From assembly GCA_937128505.1 (NCBI GenBank), contig CAKZMM010000083.1:62001-126000 (forward strand): a stretch of DNA of 64,000 nucleotides. Reading direction: 5' to 3'. Every line of letters begins with the position of its first letter. Position 1 is the stretch's first letter. The notes beneath the pieces are model-generated. The model was not told the DNA's origin and made no database searches. It worked only from the letters and a program-made list of their open reading frames with translations. A program made the translations under genes and the position numbers. Source of the stretch: an uncultured Thermogutta sp. Its GTDB lineage: Bacteria > Planctomycetota > Planctomycetia > Pirellulales > Thermoguttaceae. Below, in pieces: positions 1 to 10,398 of this stretch.

Positions 1-42
1 GTTATCAAAAAAATGGATTCCCTCGGCGTAGAAGGGCAGTAG
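1..42 (+). CDS. Possible 3' end of an unidentified gene
   Basis: Frame 1 is open from the first base to a TAG at 40-42 and would encode VIKKMDSLGVEGQ. It could be the C-terminus of a gene that starts before the window. Thirteen codons are too few to name a family or to exclude chance. Confidence 0.25.
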   Translation, partial: VIKKMDSLGVEGQ

Positions 43-124
43 TTAGGTCGCAGCAACGTCATTTCTTTGGTTAGGGAAACCGAGGGGGGCGGGAGGCATT
101 TTTGGGGGCGGCCTCGGGAAGGAG

Positions 125-781
125 CTAACGCTTTAGTTCCAGTCCCACAACCTTGCACGCGAAATGGAGGCCATCGACCGCAGTCTTGCCGTAAAAATCG
201 CATCCTGCGGCTTTGCTCAGCAAGTCGCTGGCAGCAGCTCCTCCCACCATCACGGCGATTTTATCGCGAAGCCCGGCGCGGCGAATCGCATCCATCGTCG
301 CGGTGACCGAACTGTAGCAAGTGGTCAGCAAAAGACTCATGCCTACCACGGAAGGTTGGTGCTGACGAATAGCATGCACAAATTTCTCGGGGGGAACGTC
401 GACACCCAAGTCCACCACATCGAAGCCGGAGCCACGCAACATCATGACCACGATATCTTTGCCGATGTCATGGACATCGTATTGCACCGTACCGATCAAG
501 GCCTTGGGCCTGGCGCCCCCGGTATCTCGCACTGCCGATCGCTCCAAAATCGGGGCCAATTCGTCCGTCACCCGCTTCATGATCATTCCCCCGAACATCA
601 AGTCGGGGATAAAGCACTCATCGCGGCTGAATCGGTTGCCTAACTCAATCATCCCTTGATTGCACTCGGCCAAAATTTGGTTGGCCGGGACATTAGCCGC
701 CAAACGTTCCCGGACCAAACGAAGCACGGTCTCCTCATCGCAGCGTGCCAAAGCTTCCACCAAGTCGCTTGTTTCTGTCAT
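125..781 (-). CDS. Methyltransferase cognate corrinoid protein (B12-binding, MtaC/MtbC-like)
   Basis: A 218-aa cytoplasmic corrinoid protein that should carry a methyl group on cobalamin between two methyltransferases. Residues 1-90 fit the helical cap domain. Residues 92-215 form the Rossmann B12-binding domain with the base-off motif D102-x-H104-x-x-G107 (sequence YDVHDIGKD), where His104 is the expected lower cobalt ligand. A Ser/Leu-rich SLLLTT stretch (about 149-154) and VGGAA (about 179-183) complete the dimethylbenzimidazole-binding pocket. Length matches stand-alone corrinoid proteins of methanol, methylamine and O-demethylase systems. The UroD-type methyltransferase 750 bp upstream on the same strand is the likely partner. 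The methyl donor is not indicated by the sequence. Confidence 0.9.
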   Translation of the reverse strand: MTETSDLVEALARCDEETVLRLVRERLAANVPANQILAECNQGMIELGNRFSRDECFIPDLMFGGMIMKRVTDELAPILERSAVRDTGGARPKALIGTVQYDVHDIGKDIVVMMLRGSGFDVVDLGVDVPPEKFVHAIRQHQPSVVGMSLLLTTCYSSVTATMDAIRRAGLRDKIAVMVGGAAASDLLSKAAGCDFYGKTAVDGLHFACKVVGLELKR

Positions 782-1531
782 AGCATGATGGCCTCAAATC
801 GAGTGGTTAGGGCAAAGGTTTCATGTGTTTAGTGCGGAGGTATAACGCGGTCGGTCTTACGAATTGGGAGCGCGAAATTTAAGGCCGCAAAACACCGTAT
901 GACCAGCCGTACTTTTGCCAAGGCTTCATCCCTGGGCCACTAATGTCGGATGACCTCACCTGTAAAATTAGTACTGTCGTCGTTATACTGAACTTGAAAT
1001 TTCGATTTTTGGACCTGCTCCGCAATGCCTTCATGGCAAATGAGGTCAGCAGCCAAACTCAGCTAAAAAGATAACAAACATTGCCAAATATAAAGGTACC
1101 CCAAAGTGTCAATTTCTTCCCAAATCTGTTTAACCAATCCTTCGTCGCCTTCAATCGGCGGAAATTCCTCCTTTTTTCGTTCCCAGGGAAAGCAGGTTCC
1201 AGGGGGCCGTGATATCTGCTCGATAGGCATCACTTGATGGGAAGTTGCCGCTTCATTCATGGCATGCCTCGCTTCCAACGGAAAAAACTAATCAAAAACT
1301 CAGAGACAAACCACGGGCAGATCCAGCTATTAACCTGTTTACCATTAACTTGTCTGCCTGCCCGATATATCCCTTAAACCATAACTTGTCTGCTTGCCCG
1401 ATATAACCTTGTCTGCTTGCCGCATACAACCGACGCAAAAAGGACCTATATCCACAGACGCAAAGGGGAACCGCAAAAATTACAGCTTATGTACGCGAGC
1501 AAATTTACCAATGCCGCGGCATTGATCTGCC
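782..1531. other. Intergenic region between corrinoid protein and methyltransferase
   Basis: No gene that I can support. A minus-strand open frame of 71 codons at 1063-1278 resembles nothing I know and lacks a ribosome site. The stretch contains a triplicated short repeat at 1347-1426, listed separately. Confidence 0.5.
1347..1426. repeat. Three copies of a 22-23 bp intergenic repeat
   Basis: The unit AACTTGTCTGCYTGCCCGAT(ATA) occurs at 1347-1369 and 1383-1405 with one mismatch, and in a decayed form at 1405-1426. The first two copies are 36 bp apart and the last two abut. It lies between two genes and has no evident palindrome. Confidence 0.85.
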
Positions 1532-2728
1532 TTAGTACACACCGTATTCTCGAGTAAACTCGGTCATTGCCCGCACGTTTTCGACTTTCGTATCGTCTTG
1601 CATTATCGCGGAGGCGTCCATGATGTAACCGCCATTTCTCGCGACACCATCGATTACCTTCTTGCAATATTCACGCACCTCATCGGGAGTGCCGAACGCC
1701 AGTAAATCGTTCGGAATTCCGCCGCTAATGCAGAACTTCTCGCCGACGGTTCGGTAAACTTCAAAAATGTCGCCGCGGTCAACATGGTAAATAATGCTCA
1801 ACTCGGGCAGTTGAGCAATGTATTTCAGGTTGGGATTCCATTCGCCTTCGGCATAAAAGAGAGTTTGGATCCCCTGTCTCCACAGGTCCTCGATAATCCA
1901 CTTCAGGGTCGGCCAGTAAAAACGTTCGAATTGCTGGGGTGATAGGAAGGGCATGCACCCCCGGTGCATCCATAGACCTACCGGGAGCTGTTTATTAGGA
2001 TCGGAGGTCAACAAGGCCACTTTAAGAAGGTGGGGGGCCAAAGCTTCGCAAGCTGCTTCCACTTTTTTCGGTTGCCTGTAAAGATCCATGCATAAGCCTT
2101 TGTAGCCCCGCAGCTTGTCGGCGATGATATCGAAGGGAGCTTTTAAGATTCCGGCGAGAGCGGAAACCGTCCCGGATTCTCGTCGCAGCCGGGCAATCTG
2201 CTCGCCAAAGGCGTCGAAATAGCGCATCATTGCCATTCCGCCTTTGACAAACGCGAGATTGTTCCTCATGGTGGCCGGTTCCCCTGGCGTGACCACGTCC
2301 CGGCTGACCCGCGGCAACCATACGTTGTATAAGTACCCGGTTGGATCCGCGACCAATAGATCGTACTCCTCGGGCTTCATGAACGCCTGTTCCTCCGGCG
2401 GTTCCAAGTATTGAAATGGCTTATCGGCCGGGAGGTGAACGCCGGGAATGGCGTAATAGGTGAGCCCGATTGCGGTCGTTAGCCCCGTCCAAACATAAAC
2501 CATATTGGGTACGACGGCATCCCAATCGAAATCCGCCGCGCACTTACACGCCGCATCGAAAGCTTTTCGATAATCGTGAGTGACTTCTTGGCATGTATAA
2601 CCGGCATACTTTGCGGTAAATTCAGCGACAAACGGCCGGATAGGGATTCGATCCGGCTTTTTATTTCGCATCGCCGTTACATAACGCTGAAGCCGTTCTT
2701 GGTAAAGTTTTTCTTTTTCGTCGCTCAT
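1532..2728 (-). CDS. Uroporphyrinogen decarboxylase-family (MtaA/CmuA-like) methyltransferase
   Basis: A 398-aa protein of the UroD/MtaA superfamily, cytoplasmic TIM-barrel enzymes that move methyl groups between corrinoid proteins and thiols or other methyl donors. The N-terminus has the family's RIPIRPFVAEF strand. C-terminal landmarks are YAEGEW (about 293-298), YHVD (about 315) and FCISGGIPNDLL (about 334-345), in the order E...H...C expected for metal ligands. The HxCGN signature of classical MtaA is absent and YAEGEW occupies its place, so this is probably a different subfamily. Together with the downstream corrinoid gene it forms a plausible two-component methyl-transfer module. It is not HemE: the N-terminal HemE signature is missing and a corrinoid gene is adjacent. 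Confidence 0.85.
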   Translation of the reverse strand: MSDEKEKLYQERLQRYVTAMRNKKPDRIPIRPFVAEFTAKYAGYTCQEVTHDYRKAFDAACKCAADFDWDAVVPNMVYVWTGLTTAIGLTYYAIPGVHLPADKPFQYLEPPEEQAFMKPEEYDLLVADPTGYLYNVWLPRVSRDVVTPGEPATMRNNLAFVKGGMAMMRYFDAFGEQIARLRRESGTVSALAGILKAPFDIIADKLRGYKGLCMDLYRQPKKVEAACEALAPHLLKVALLTSDPNKQLPVGLWMHRGCMPFLSPQQFERFYWPTLKWIIEDLWRQGIQTLFYAEGEWNPNLKYIAQLPELSIIYHVDRGDIFEVYRTVGEKFCISGGIPNDLLAFGTPDEVREYCKKVIDGVARNGGYIMDASAIMQDDTKVENVRAMTEFTREYGVY

Positions 2729-4590
2729 GGCTGAACTAGTCCTGGGCTAACAGTCGTTCGTAAATCAAAAAAGTCCCGGCTTACAGTTCCGACCTTTAAC
2801 AACCCCCAGGGCCTAAAGGGCATCTTTAGGCCCGGCGCATAAGGTGCAAACCTACCGAACGGCTTAATTCGAATTGCACTCGTGATGCTCGCAGTTCCTC
2901 TTGACTGCCGACTCCCACATTTTGTAATGGCTCAGCCCCTGGTTGCTCGCGATTTTTTCCGATCAAGACATTTCACAAAAGCTTTTTGGAAACGACGCTC
3001 TAGCTTGTTCCGACGCGTGACTGCTAGTTCTCCTCATCATTCTGTACAAATGTTTCCCGAGGCTTGGAGGGTTTATGACCGATAGCAACAGACTGCAATC
3101 TGACACCTTCAACGCAAGGGGCGAACTTCCCGCGAGTATTTTCGGCTATCAGAGCTAATTCCATTCTTCCAAGGACGGTTCCAATCTGAGCAAGCCCCTT
3201 GATACCCCCGTGCCGTCAGAAGGAGTTGATCGGTATTTCTACGGCATGCCGATAGGTTGAGCCTCCGAATCTCGATGCGGCAAACGCAAGCCGTGGGAAG
3301 CATGATATAATGCCGATCTGTAAGGCCGCAATATAGCCGTCCCTCCCCTATATGTCAACAAAACCTCGTCTCGTCGTACCTTACGATGTGTACCGGTGCG
3401 ATTCGGGCAATCCTCGAAATATGCCGCAAATTATTCAGCCAGGAGGTCCGGCAATCCCCTACCAGTCTTGACTGCATTGATTTGTCGATCTTATCGCCCG
3501 AGAGGAGATAGCGTCGCTACGTGGTCAATGAGGCGGTTCTGGGTTGTAGCTGCCCCACAAATCGCGGGAGCTTAACGTGATAGTCTTGTCACACGAGAGC
3601 ATCCGAGGGTGTTCGATGGGCTTGCGCTTCGCACGGGAAAATCGGCTTTGCCTTGTGACCGGCGGGTTTCCGGCAGCATAGCTCAGAGAAGAGGGCAAGC
3701 TTTTTGAGAGCGTTACACGGTAACTTCGCGGTAGCTTCGTTTTGGCTTCCTCATTTCGAACTAAAAAGAATTTCGAATGGTAGACGTTCGAATGCTAGAC
3801 GAATAAAAGGAGTCAAGACGAATTAGAGGAATTACTTTACCTCACCAGGTTTTTTCCCGGGCTTCTCTGCCGTTTAGGGCATGCCTCTTGCGTCGAGAGA
3901 ACTCTCGCTCCGGATCCACTGGGCCTTTCGGCTCAACTCCTTGTTCGGACGGCGAAGAACTCTTGTTTCGTCCAGCCCCAGCCCTGCGAAACGGAAGGAC
4001 CTATCCCGAGGCTAGGATTTGTAGTATCTCCACGCCGCAGCCCTATTAGACGGATGGACCCCCTAAGATCGTCTGCTTTTATTTGTGCCTGGATTGTGCG
4101 ATGCGAGGGAGAGTCCCACCGTGTCAAGATTGCCCGGCTTTTTAACTTGTAGACACTGATACACCAGAAAAATCGCAAGTATAGTGACTTTTAAATTGCT
4201 GAGTTAAGATACCTTCGCCCATTTTAACGTATGCCGAACTTACTTGATGTTGACTAGAATCATAAACAATTGCTGAATCTGAGCTTTCTATCGTTTCGGT
4301 TTACCGCTTGGTGGACCCACCTTGGAGTGGGCTGGAAATCATTGGAGTGGGCTGGAAATCAAGAGCATTGGCGGGCAAAGCGAGTCGACTTAATCTCTGC
4401 AAACTTGCCTATCTCGGAGGAATGCGAGGACTAGGAAACCCGCAGGGGATACATGAGAAAAGCACCAGGGTTTTTGAAAGTTGTGGGAAAACTGAACAAA
4501 GAAAAGATGCAGGCGAAATTTTTGCACGTAACAAATAGCTGGCTTTAGGTGGAATGATGCCCCGAAGGTCCGGCGGAAATCCCGCATTTG
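2729..4590. other. Long gene-free stretch upstream of guaA
   Basis: About 1.9 kb without a convincing gene on either strand: open frames are below 85 codons, have unlike codon use and resemble no family. The only structure I see is a perfect tandem 20-bp duplication at 4322-4361. An AGGAGG-like sequence near 3440 has no start codon behind it. Confidence 0.5.
4322..4361. repeat. Perfect tandem duplication of a 20-bp unit
   Basis: TTGGAGTGGGCTGGAAATCA occupies 4322-4341 and again 4342-4361 with no mismatch. It is intergenic, about 260 bp before guaA. The perfect identity suggests a recent event. Confidence 0.95.
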
Positions 4591-4599
4591 CTATATAAT
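4589..4599 (+). promoter_or_regulatory. Candidate extended -10 promoter of guaA
   Basis: The sequence TGCTATATAAT fits an extended -10 element (TG-n-TATATA, or TATAAT at 4594-4599) 27-31 bases before the guaA start. No clear -35 hexamer is present, which is usual for extended -10 promoters. A GGAGAG ribosome site follows at about 4613-4618. Confidence 0.4.
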
Positions 4600-4625
4600 T
4601 CAGGGTTTCTCCGGAGAGTTTCGAG

Positions 4626-6176
4626 ATGATCAAACCCGCAGAAGAACGAGTACTGGTGTTGGACTTCGGATCGCAGTATGCGCAGCTAATCTGCCGCCGG
4701 GTCCGGGAGCAGCAAGTCTTTTGCGAAATCATCCGCCACGATTTGCCGGCGGAACAAATCGCGTCGCTTCGGCCAAAGGGGTTAATTCTTTCGGGGGGGC
4801 CCGCCAGTGTGTACCAAGCCGGCGCCCCACACTGCGACCCGAAAGTGTTCGAGTTAGGGATCCCAATCCTTGGAATTTGCTACGGGATGCAACTTATCTG
4901 TGAGCTGGTTGGCGGCGAGGTTCAACCGGGACGATCGCGCGAATTCGGACCGGCCGAGTGTCTTCTGCTCCAGTCCGATCCGCTTTTCGAGGGGATAGAT
5001 GGGCGGTTTACCGTTTGGATGAGTCACGGAGATCAGGTGACGAAGTTGCCGCAAGAGTTCGTGGCGCTTGCGCGCACGGATAATTGTGCTTTGGCGGCAG
5101 TGCGGCATCCAGAGCGTTCCATTTATGGGCTTCAATTCCATCCGGAGGTTACTCATACGCCAGTGGGGAGCAAAATCCTTCGTAACTTCGTGGAAGTGGT
5201 GTGCGGGTGCGAACCGCGCTGGAATATGGGCGACTTCGCGGAAGCCGTCATTCAAGAGATTCGCGAGCGGGTAGGAGAGCACCGGGTAATTTGTGCTCTT
5301 TCCGGCGGGGTAGATAGCGCGGTTGTGGCGGCTTTGCTTTCGCGCGCCATCGGCCAGCAGCTCTCGTGTATCCTCGTGGATAATGGGCTGTTGCGAAAGG
5401 GAGAGACCACGGCGGTCATCCATGAATTTACACGGCACTTTAAGACCGACCTGCATGTGGTCCAAGCTGAGGAGCGCTTCTTGGCTGCACTGGCCGGGGT
5501 GCGTAATCCGCAGGAAAAACGCCGAATCATCGGCAAAGCCTTTATCGAATGTTTCTCCGAGGAAGCCGGCAAAATCCGGGGTGCGCGATTTTTGGCTCAG
5601 GGGACACTATATCCGGATGTAATCGAAAGCGGCGGGACTTCCCACGGACCTGCCGCGACCATCAAACTACATCACAATGTAGGCGGGCTACCGGAAAAAT
5701 TGGATTTCGAACTGATCGAGCCGCTTCGTGAGTTATTCAAGGACGAAGTCCGTCGTTTGGGACTCCAGCTCGGCCTGCCGGAGGAAATCGTATGGCGGCA
5801 TCCGTTCCCTGGTCCCGGCTTAGCGGTTCGATGCGTGGGGGAGGTTACCCGCGAGAGATTGGAGAAGTTGCGTGAGGCGGATGCCATCGTGCTCGAGGAA
5901 ATTCGGGCCGCAGATTGGTACCGAAAGACCTCTCAAGCATTTGCCGTGCTTCTTCCCGTTCAGGCAGTCGGAGTGATGGGTGATGCCCGAACGTATGAGG
6001 ACGTCGTTGCCATTCGCTGCGTAGATACGGAAGACTTTATGACCGCGGATTGGACGCGATTGCCTTATGACCTTTTGGCTCGGATTTCCACGCGAATCAT
6101 CAACGAGGTGCCGGGCGTTAATCGCGTGGTTTACGATATCAGCTCAAAGCCGCCCGCGACAATCGAGTGGGAATGA
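4626..6176 (+). CDS. guaA: GMP synthase (glutamine-hydrolysing)
   Basis: Converts XMP, glutamine and ATP to GMP in purine biosynthesis; cytoplasmic homodimer. The 516 aa match the family length. Residues 8-195 are the class I glutamine amidotransferase with nucleophile Cys85 (GICYGMQ) and His172/Glu174 (FHPEV). Residues 200-390 are the ATP pyrophosphatase domain with the PP-loop SGGVDS at 226-231. The C-terminal dimerisation domain ends in the typical PPATIEWE. The ATG at 4626 follows a GGAGAG sequence at a spacing of about 7 bases and a candidate promoter. It stands alone with no guaB nearby. Identification is secure. Confidence 0.98.
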   Translation: MIKPAEERVLVLDFGSQYAQLICRRVREQQVFCEIIRHDLPAEQIASLRPKGLILSGGPASVYQAGAPHCDPKVFELGIPILGICYGMQLICELVGGEVQPGRSREFGPAECLLLQSDPLFEGIDGRFTVWMSHGDQVTKLPQEFVALARTDNCALAAVRHPERSIYGLQFHPEVTHTPVGSKILRNFVEVVCGCEPRWNMGDFAEAVIQEIRERVGEHRVICALSGGVDSAVVAALLSRAIGQQLSCILVDNGLLRKGETTAVIHEFTRHFKTDLHVVQAEERFLAALAGVRNPQEKRRIIGKAFIECFSEEAGKIRGARFLAQGTLYPDVIESGGTSHGPAATIKLHHNVGGLPEKLDFELIEPLRELFKDEVRRLGLQLGLPEEIVWRHPFPGPGLAVRCVGEVTRERLEKLREADAIVLEEIRAADWYRKTSQAFAVLLPVQAVGVMGDARTYEDVVAIRCVDTEDFMTADWTRLPYDLLARISTRIINEVPGVNRVVYDISSKPPATIEWE

Positions 6177-6896
6177 ACTTTTCTTGGTCAATTGGCTTGC
6201 CGTTCACTGGTGCCGTAGGCGAGGTTATCGCAACGCCGGGCGACGTCAGTTGGGCAGCATTGGGTCGTCGGCCCTATGCGAGAGGTAATTCGTATTTCAA
6301 CGGTGCCAAACATTTGGACAGGAGCGGGATGGTGGCTGTCGCGGAGCTTGTGGTTTCCGATTCAGGTGACGGAACATAAACGTCGGCTAACGTTTCAGGG
6401 CGTATGGTGGTTGGAGACCCTGGGGTAGCTTTCGAGCGAATCTGTGCGGCGCGGAGAAGAAAAACTATTCGGCACGAAGCGGACACGACACAAGAGCTTT
6501 TCGGGAGTTTAAGGTCGCCAATCGTGGGTTGCTTTCTCGGTGGATAACTGTCTCGACGCTTTCGGCTTGCTCATAAGCGTGTGCCGCGCGTTATTTTCGC
6601 GATATCAAGCGCTCTCGTGTCGCGAAAGTGCGCTTGCCATGAATCCAGTTCGCGGACGTTTGTTTGAATATAATTTTGAGATAAGAAATCCGTCAATTCT
6701 GGGCGAGGGGAGCAAGGCGGAGAGCTGTCAAGCCCCGCGGAGGTGGCTGAAAAGCCAATCTCCGTCCTGCATTGATTAGTATCTTACTGCTCACTACGTG
6801 GAGTTTTTCCAAGGTTTACTGCCCAGTATTATTCAGGCTCAATCCAACGGGAATGTGGAAGCACTCAAAGAAGGGGTACTTCGATAACAGGAAGGA
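6177..6896. other. Intergenic region after guaA
   Basis: About 720 bp in which I see no gene, RNA or clear terminator. Small open frames here are chance. Confidence 0.5.
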
Positions 6897-8102
6897 ATGA
6901 TGGCAACCGTAGCCGTTCCGCGGGTCGAAGAGATCATGGTAGCCAACCCATTGGCGGTATCGCCGGATACCGCCGCGGTGGAGGCCGCGAAAATAATGTG
7001 CCACCAGAATATTGGAGCTGTCGTAGTTTGTGATGGGGATAATATTGTCGGAATCCTGACGGAGCGGGACGTGCTACGGCGGGCCGCGTGCGCGGAAAGT
7101 TGGCGGGAGGTGCCCGTGAAGGAGCTTATGACGCCGCGACCCATCACCGTGCGGGTGGGCGAAAGCTTGTGGAAAGTAGGGCAAATCCTTCGCGACCATT
7201 TGGTCCGGCACTTGCCGGTGACAGAAGATGGGCGATTGGTGGGAATGCTATCGGTTCGTGATTTGCTACGGCATTCCACTCAACTTCTGGAGGCAATGGT
7301 GCAGGAACGTACCCATGCCTTACGAGCGAAAACGGAGGCGCTGGAGGCCAGGGACAAGTTGATCCAGCGTCATTTGCAGGTAGCTGGGAAGACACAGCGG
7401 CAGATGTTGCCTCCGCTTGAATGCGAATATCCCCCGCTCAGCATTGCCGTGCTTTATCATCCCTATGATCAGGTGAGTGGAGATTACTATGATCTGGTGC
7501 CGATGAATGGGGAACAGTTGGCCATCCTCATTGCCGATGCATCAGGTCACGGACTGGCTGCCGCACTGGTGTCGGTGGTGACTAAAGCCGTTTTTTTCAC
7601 AGAAGGTCGGCGGAGCGAAACCCCGTCAGCGGTTCTGAACTTAATGAATGAGCGGGTTTTGGACCTGATCGAGGGCGAACATTTTGTGACGATGTTTTAC
7701 TGTTTAATCGATCGAAAAAGCCTTGTGGCACGCTTCGCCAGCGCGGGGCATCCGGCGCCACTTTGGTTCCGAGCCGGTTGCCGGGCGATCGAACGCCTGC
7801 ATGCTTCGGGAATTATGCTGGGCGTGGAGACTGTGCCCCGATTCGAGGAGAACACCGTTCAGCTCGGGCCCGGTGATGCCTTGCTCCTTTTTACCGATGG
7901 TTTGGTTGAGTGCGCGGACGGAAAGAGGAATCGCTTTGGAGAAGACCGTCTTTGCGAGCTCTTTGTGGGTTTGGCTTCGAAGAGTGCGCGAGAGATCCGT
8001 CGCGATTTGGCCACCGAATTCCAAGAGTTTCGAGGCGAAGCTCCCGTGGGGGATGACGTCTCGTTTATTGTGATCAAGGTCGATCCGGAGCTGGAGAAAT
8101 AA
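6897..8102 (+). CDS. CBS-domain PP2C (SpoIIE/RsbU-type) serine phosphatase
   Basis: A 401-aa cytoplasmic signalling phosphatase. Residues 10-60 and 75-130 are two CBS motifs (VGILTERDVLRR and VGMLSVRDLLRH), a Bateman module that usually binds adenine nucleotides. Residues 130-170 are a charged helical linker. Residues 180-398 are the SpoIIE-type PP2C domain with metal-binding acidic residues in SGDYYD, IADASGHG, LFTDGLVE and GDDVSFIVIK. In the RsbU family such domains dephosphorylate anti-sigma-factor antagonists, so an output in partner switching is likely, but no antagonist or anti-sigma gene is nearby. The start may be ATG 6897 or ATG 6900; an AGGAAGGA sequence directly precedes them. Confidence 0.9.
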   Translation: MMATVAVPRVEEIMVANPLAVSPDTAAVEAAKIMCHQNIGAVVVCDGDNIVGILTERDVLRRAACAESWREVPVKELMTPRPITVRVGESLWKVGQILRDHLVRHLPVTEDGRLVGMLSVRDLLRHSTQLLEAMVQERTHALRAKTEALEARDKLIQRHLQVAGKTQRQMLPPLECEYPPLSIAVLYHPYDQVSGDYYDLVPMNGEQLAILIADASGHGLAAALVSVVTKAVFFTEGRRSETPSAVLNLMNERVLDLIEGEHFVTMFYCLIDRKSLVARFASAGHPAPLWFRAGCRAIERLHASGIMLGVETVPRFEENTVQLGPGDALLLFTDGLVECADGKRNRFGEDRLCELFVGLASKSAREIRRDLATEFQEFRGEAPVGDDVSFIVIKVDPELEK

Positions 8103-8433
8103 AGTTCCTCAACAAAGTAGGCGGATGATGAGATCTGAAAGTTCAAAAGTCCTCTCAGGCTTACGATGGTACCTCCTTGATTGTGACGAGAATGGAACGC
8201 GGCCTTCGGTTCAGTAAGGAACCCGGGAGACAAGAAGCGAGGCGAACTAACCCTTCCGCGCGCGGTATCAGGACTTGGGTGGCATACCCTGCCATGGAAG
8301 TGTGAGTAGGCTCGTTAATTGGGTCCCCAGCAAAAAAGCGGGCGGAAAAAACTAATAAGATACGGTGGCGTTCAGTCGCAAGAATTTCTTGATCGCGCAA
8401 ATCTTGGGTTGTGGGTGGGACCACGTTCCGGCT
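8103..8433. other. Spacer before the helicase gene
   Basis: About 330 bp with no recognisable feature. An in-frame GTG at 8365 would extend the helicase by 23 residues, but these do not look like the family's N-terminus. Confidence 0.4.
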
Positions 8434-10398
8434 ATGCTCACTGTAGAAGACGTGTTAGGACCGGATGGAATTCTTGCGCGGCGACTTCCCCGGTACGAGT
8501 ATCGGCCGGAACAGTTAGAGATGGCTCAAGCGGTCGCCGAGGCATTTGAAACGAGGACGCCGCTCATTGTTGAAGCTGGGACCGGCGTGGGCAAAAGTTT
8601 CGCCTATTTGGTGCCGGCTATTCTTGCGACTTGCCCAGAAACCGCTGTCGGGGAACCCTTAAAACGAGTCATCATTTCTACCGGCACGATTAATCTGCAA
8701 GAGCAATTACTCAATAAGGATATTCCCACCCTAAGGGCTCTTCTCCCTTGCGAATTCACCGCGGTCCTAGTCAAGGGACGTCAGCATTACCTAAGTCTAC
8801 GTCGGCTCTACCGAGCTTTGGACCAGGCAGGCAGCTTGTTCTTCGAGGATGAGCTGGATGAATTACACAAGATCCATGAGTGGGCGAGGAATACGACCGA
8901 TGGCTCGCGTTCCGATCTAGGCTTTGAGCCGGTGGAGCAGGTTTGGGAAGCAGTTGTGTCGGATCATTACAACTGCTTGGGAAAATCTTGCCCGACTTAC
9001 AATGAGTGTTTTTATTTTCGTGCTCGTTGGCGAATGCTTCGGGCGCAAATTCTAGTGGTCAATCACGCGCTATTCTTCACGGATTTAGCTTTACGTGGGC
9101 GGGGCGGTGGTGTGCTCCCGGATTATGAGGCGGTGATCTTCGACGAGGCGCATGAGATTGAGGAGGTCGCTTCTGCGCAACTCGGTGTAGCGCTGAGTAG
9201 CCGCCAGATCGACCTGGTTCTCAACCGTTTGCACCACCCGCGCTATAATCGGGGTTTGCTGGTACAACTAAATCTCGTCGAGGAGCAAAACCTGGTGGCC
9301 GAGTGTCGGGGGAGGGCCCAAAAGTTCTTTGATGCCGTAGTCAAATGGCGTCAGCAATCTTCGAAAAACGGGCGGGTGGATCAGGGCGGGACCTTCTCGT
9401 CCGAACTCAGCGAAGGCCTCCGGAAACTGGCCCGGATTCTTGGAGTGTGTCTTGATCGATTCCTGGATCCTGAAATCCGCCAGGATCTCACCGCTGCGGC
9501 TGAAAGGCTGCGTGCATTAGCCGACTCGCTGGATGCCTGGTGCGAGCAGCGGCTTCCGGAGACGGTTTACTGGGTGGAATTGGGCGAGGGGCGCCGCCCG
9601 GCTGTGATTTTGAAGGCGGCACCGATTGATGTGGGTTCCATTCTATCGGAACAACTTTATCAACGGGTCTCGCCGGTAATCATGACGAGCGCGACTTTGT
9701 TTGCACCGGGATCCGGATTCAAGTATTTTCAGACTCGTGTGGGGCTTTCTGGGGTGAAGACCTTACAATTGGGCAGCCCTTTCGATTACCGTAGCCAAGT
9801 CCAGCTTATTCTCGTCGATGGGATGCCCGATCCTAGTCTCGACTCCGATGGCTACCAAGCAGCTTTGGTGCGGGTGATCCCTCGGTATTTGGCGAGAACG
9901 GATGGTCACGCCTTCGTACTTTTTACCAGTTATGATCTCCTGAAAAAGGTCGCCACAGGGCTGAAACCATGGCTAACCGAGATGAATATGCCGCTCTTGG
10001 TCCAGGGCGAGAAACTTTCGCGAACTCAGCTTTTGGAAAAGTTCAAACGTACCCCGCGAAGTGTGCTTTTCGGCACGGATAGCTTTTGGCAGGGTGTGGA
10101 TGTACCGGGCGATGCCCTGCGGAACGTAATCATTACGCGTCTTCCATTCTCGGTGCCGGACCTTCCCTTGGTGGAAGCCCGAATAGCCGCCATTCGGTCG
10201 CAAGGAGGCAATCCATTTCATGAGTACCAGGTCCCTGAAGCGATTCTGAGGCTAAAGCAGGGATTTGGGCGGCTTATTCGCTCGAAAACCGACACTGGAA
10301 TCGTGGTCATTCTGGATTCGCGGGTCCTGCTCAAGAACTACGGCCGGTGGTTTCTGGAGGCTCTTCCGCCTTGCCAGCAGGAAGTCGAGGTGGCTTAA
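8434..10398 (+). CDS. dinG: DinG/YoaA-type ATP-dependent helicase with a modified Fe-S site
   Basis: A superfamily 2 XPD-like 5'-3' DNA helicase of about 654 aa. It shows a Q-motif-like YRPEQLEMA, Walker A EAGTGVGKS, the DEAH box FDEAHEIEEV, motif III MTSATL and the C-terminal helicase motifs DSFWQGVDVPG and QGFGRLIRS. The Fe-S domain keeps a C-x4-C-x5-C cluster (CLGKSCPTYNEC, bases about 8972-9010). The first expected cysteine, in the KGRxxYxC motif, is serine instead (KGRQHYLS, about 8775-8798). ATG 8434 is preferred over GTG 8365 because family homology begins at LTVEDVLGPDG. Likely roles are DNA repair and resolving R-loops or replication blocks. Confidence 0.9.
   Translation: MLTVEDVLGPDGILARRLPRYEYRPEQLEMAQAVAEAFETRTPLIVEAGTGVGKSFAYLVPAILATCPETAVGEPLKRVIISTGTINLQEQLLNKDIPTLRALLPCEFTAVLVKGRQHYLSLRRLYRALDQAGSLFFEDELDELHKIHEWARNTTDGSRSDLGFEPVEQVWEAVVSDHYNCLGKSCPTYNECFYFRARWRMLRAQILVVNHALFFTDLALRGRGGGVLPDYEAVIFDEAHEIEEVASAQLGVALSSRQIDLVLNRLHHPRYNRGLLVQLNLVEEQNLVAECRGRAQKFFDAVVKWRQQSSKNGRVDQGGTFSSELSEGLRKLARILGVCLDRFLDPEIRQDLTAAAERLRALADSLDAWCEQRLPETVYWVELGEGRRPAVILKAAPIDVGSILSEQLYQRVSPVIMTSATLFAPGSGFKYFQTRVGLSGVKTLQLGSPFDYRSQVQLILVDGMPDPSLDSDGYQAALVRVIPRYLARTDGHAFVLFTSYDLLKKVATGLKPWLTEMNMPLLVQGEKLSRTQLLEKFKRTPRSVLFGTDSFWQGVDVPGDALRNVIITRLPFSVPDLPLVEARIAAIRSQGGNPFHEYQVPEAILRLKQGFGRLIRSKTDTGIVVILDSRVLLKNYGRWFLEALPPCQQEVEVA

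Noticed and set aside
1063-1278. Minus-strand open frame of 71 codons with a plausible looking C-terminus
   Set aside because: No ribosome site, no family resemblance, and intergenic composition; chance is more likely.
2882-3085. Small plus-strand frame in the long gap before guaA
   Set aside because: Codon use unlike neighbouring genes, no start signal, no similarity known to me.
3933-4178. Minus-strand open frame of 81 codons
   Set aside because: No family features; lies in a gene-free region.
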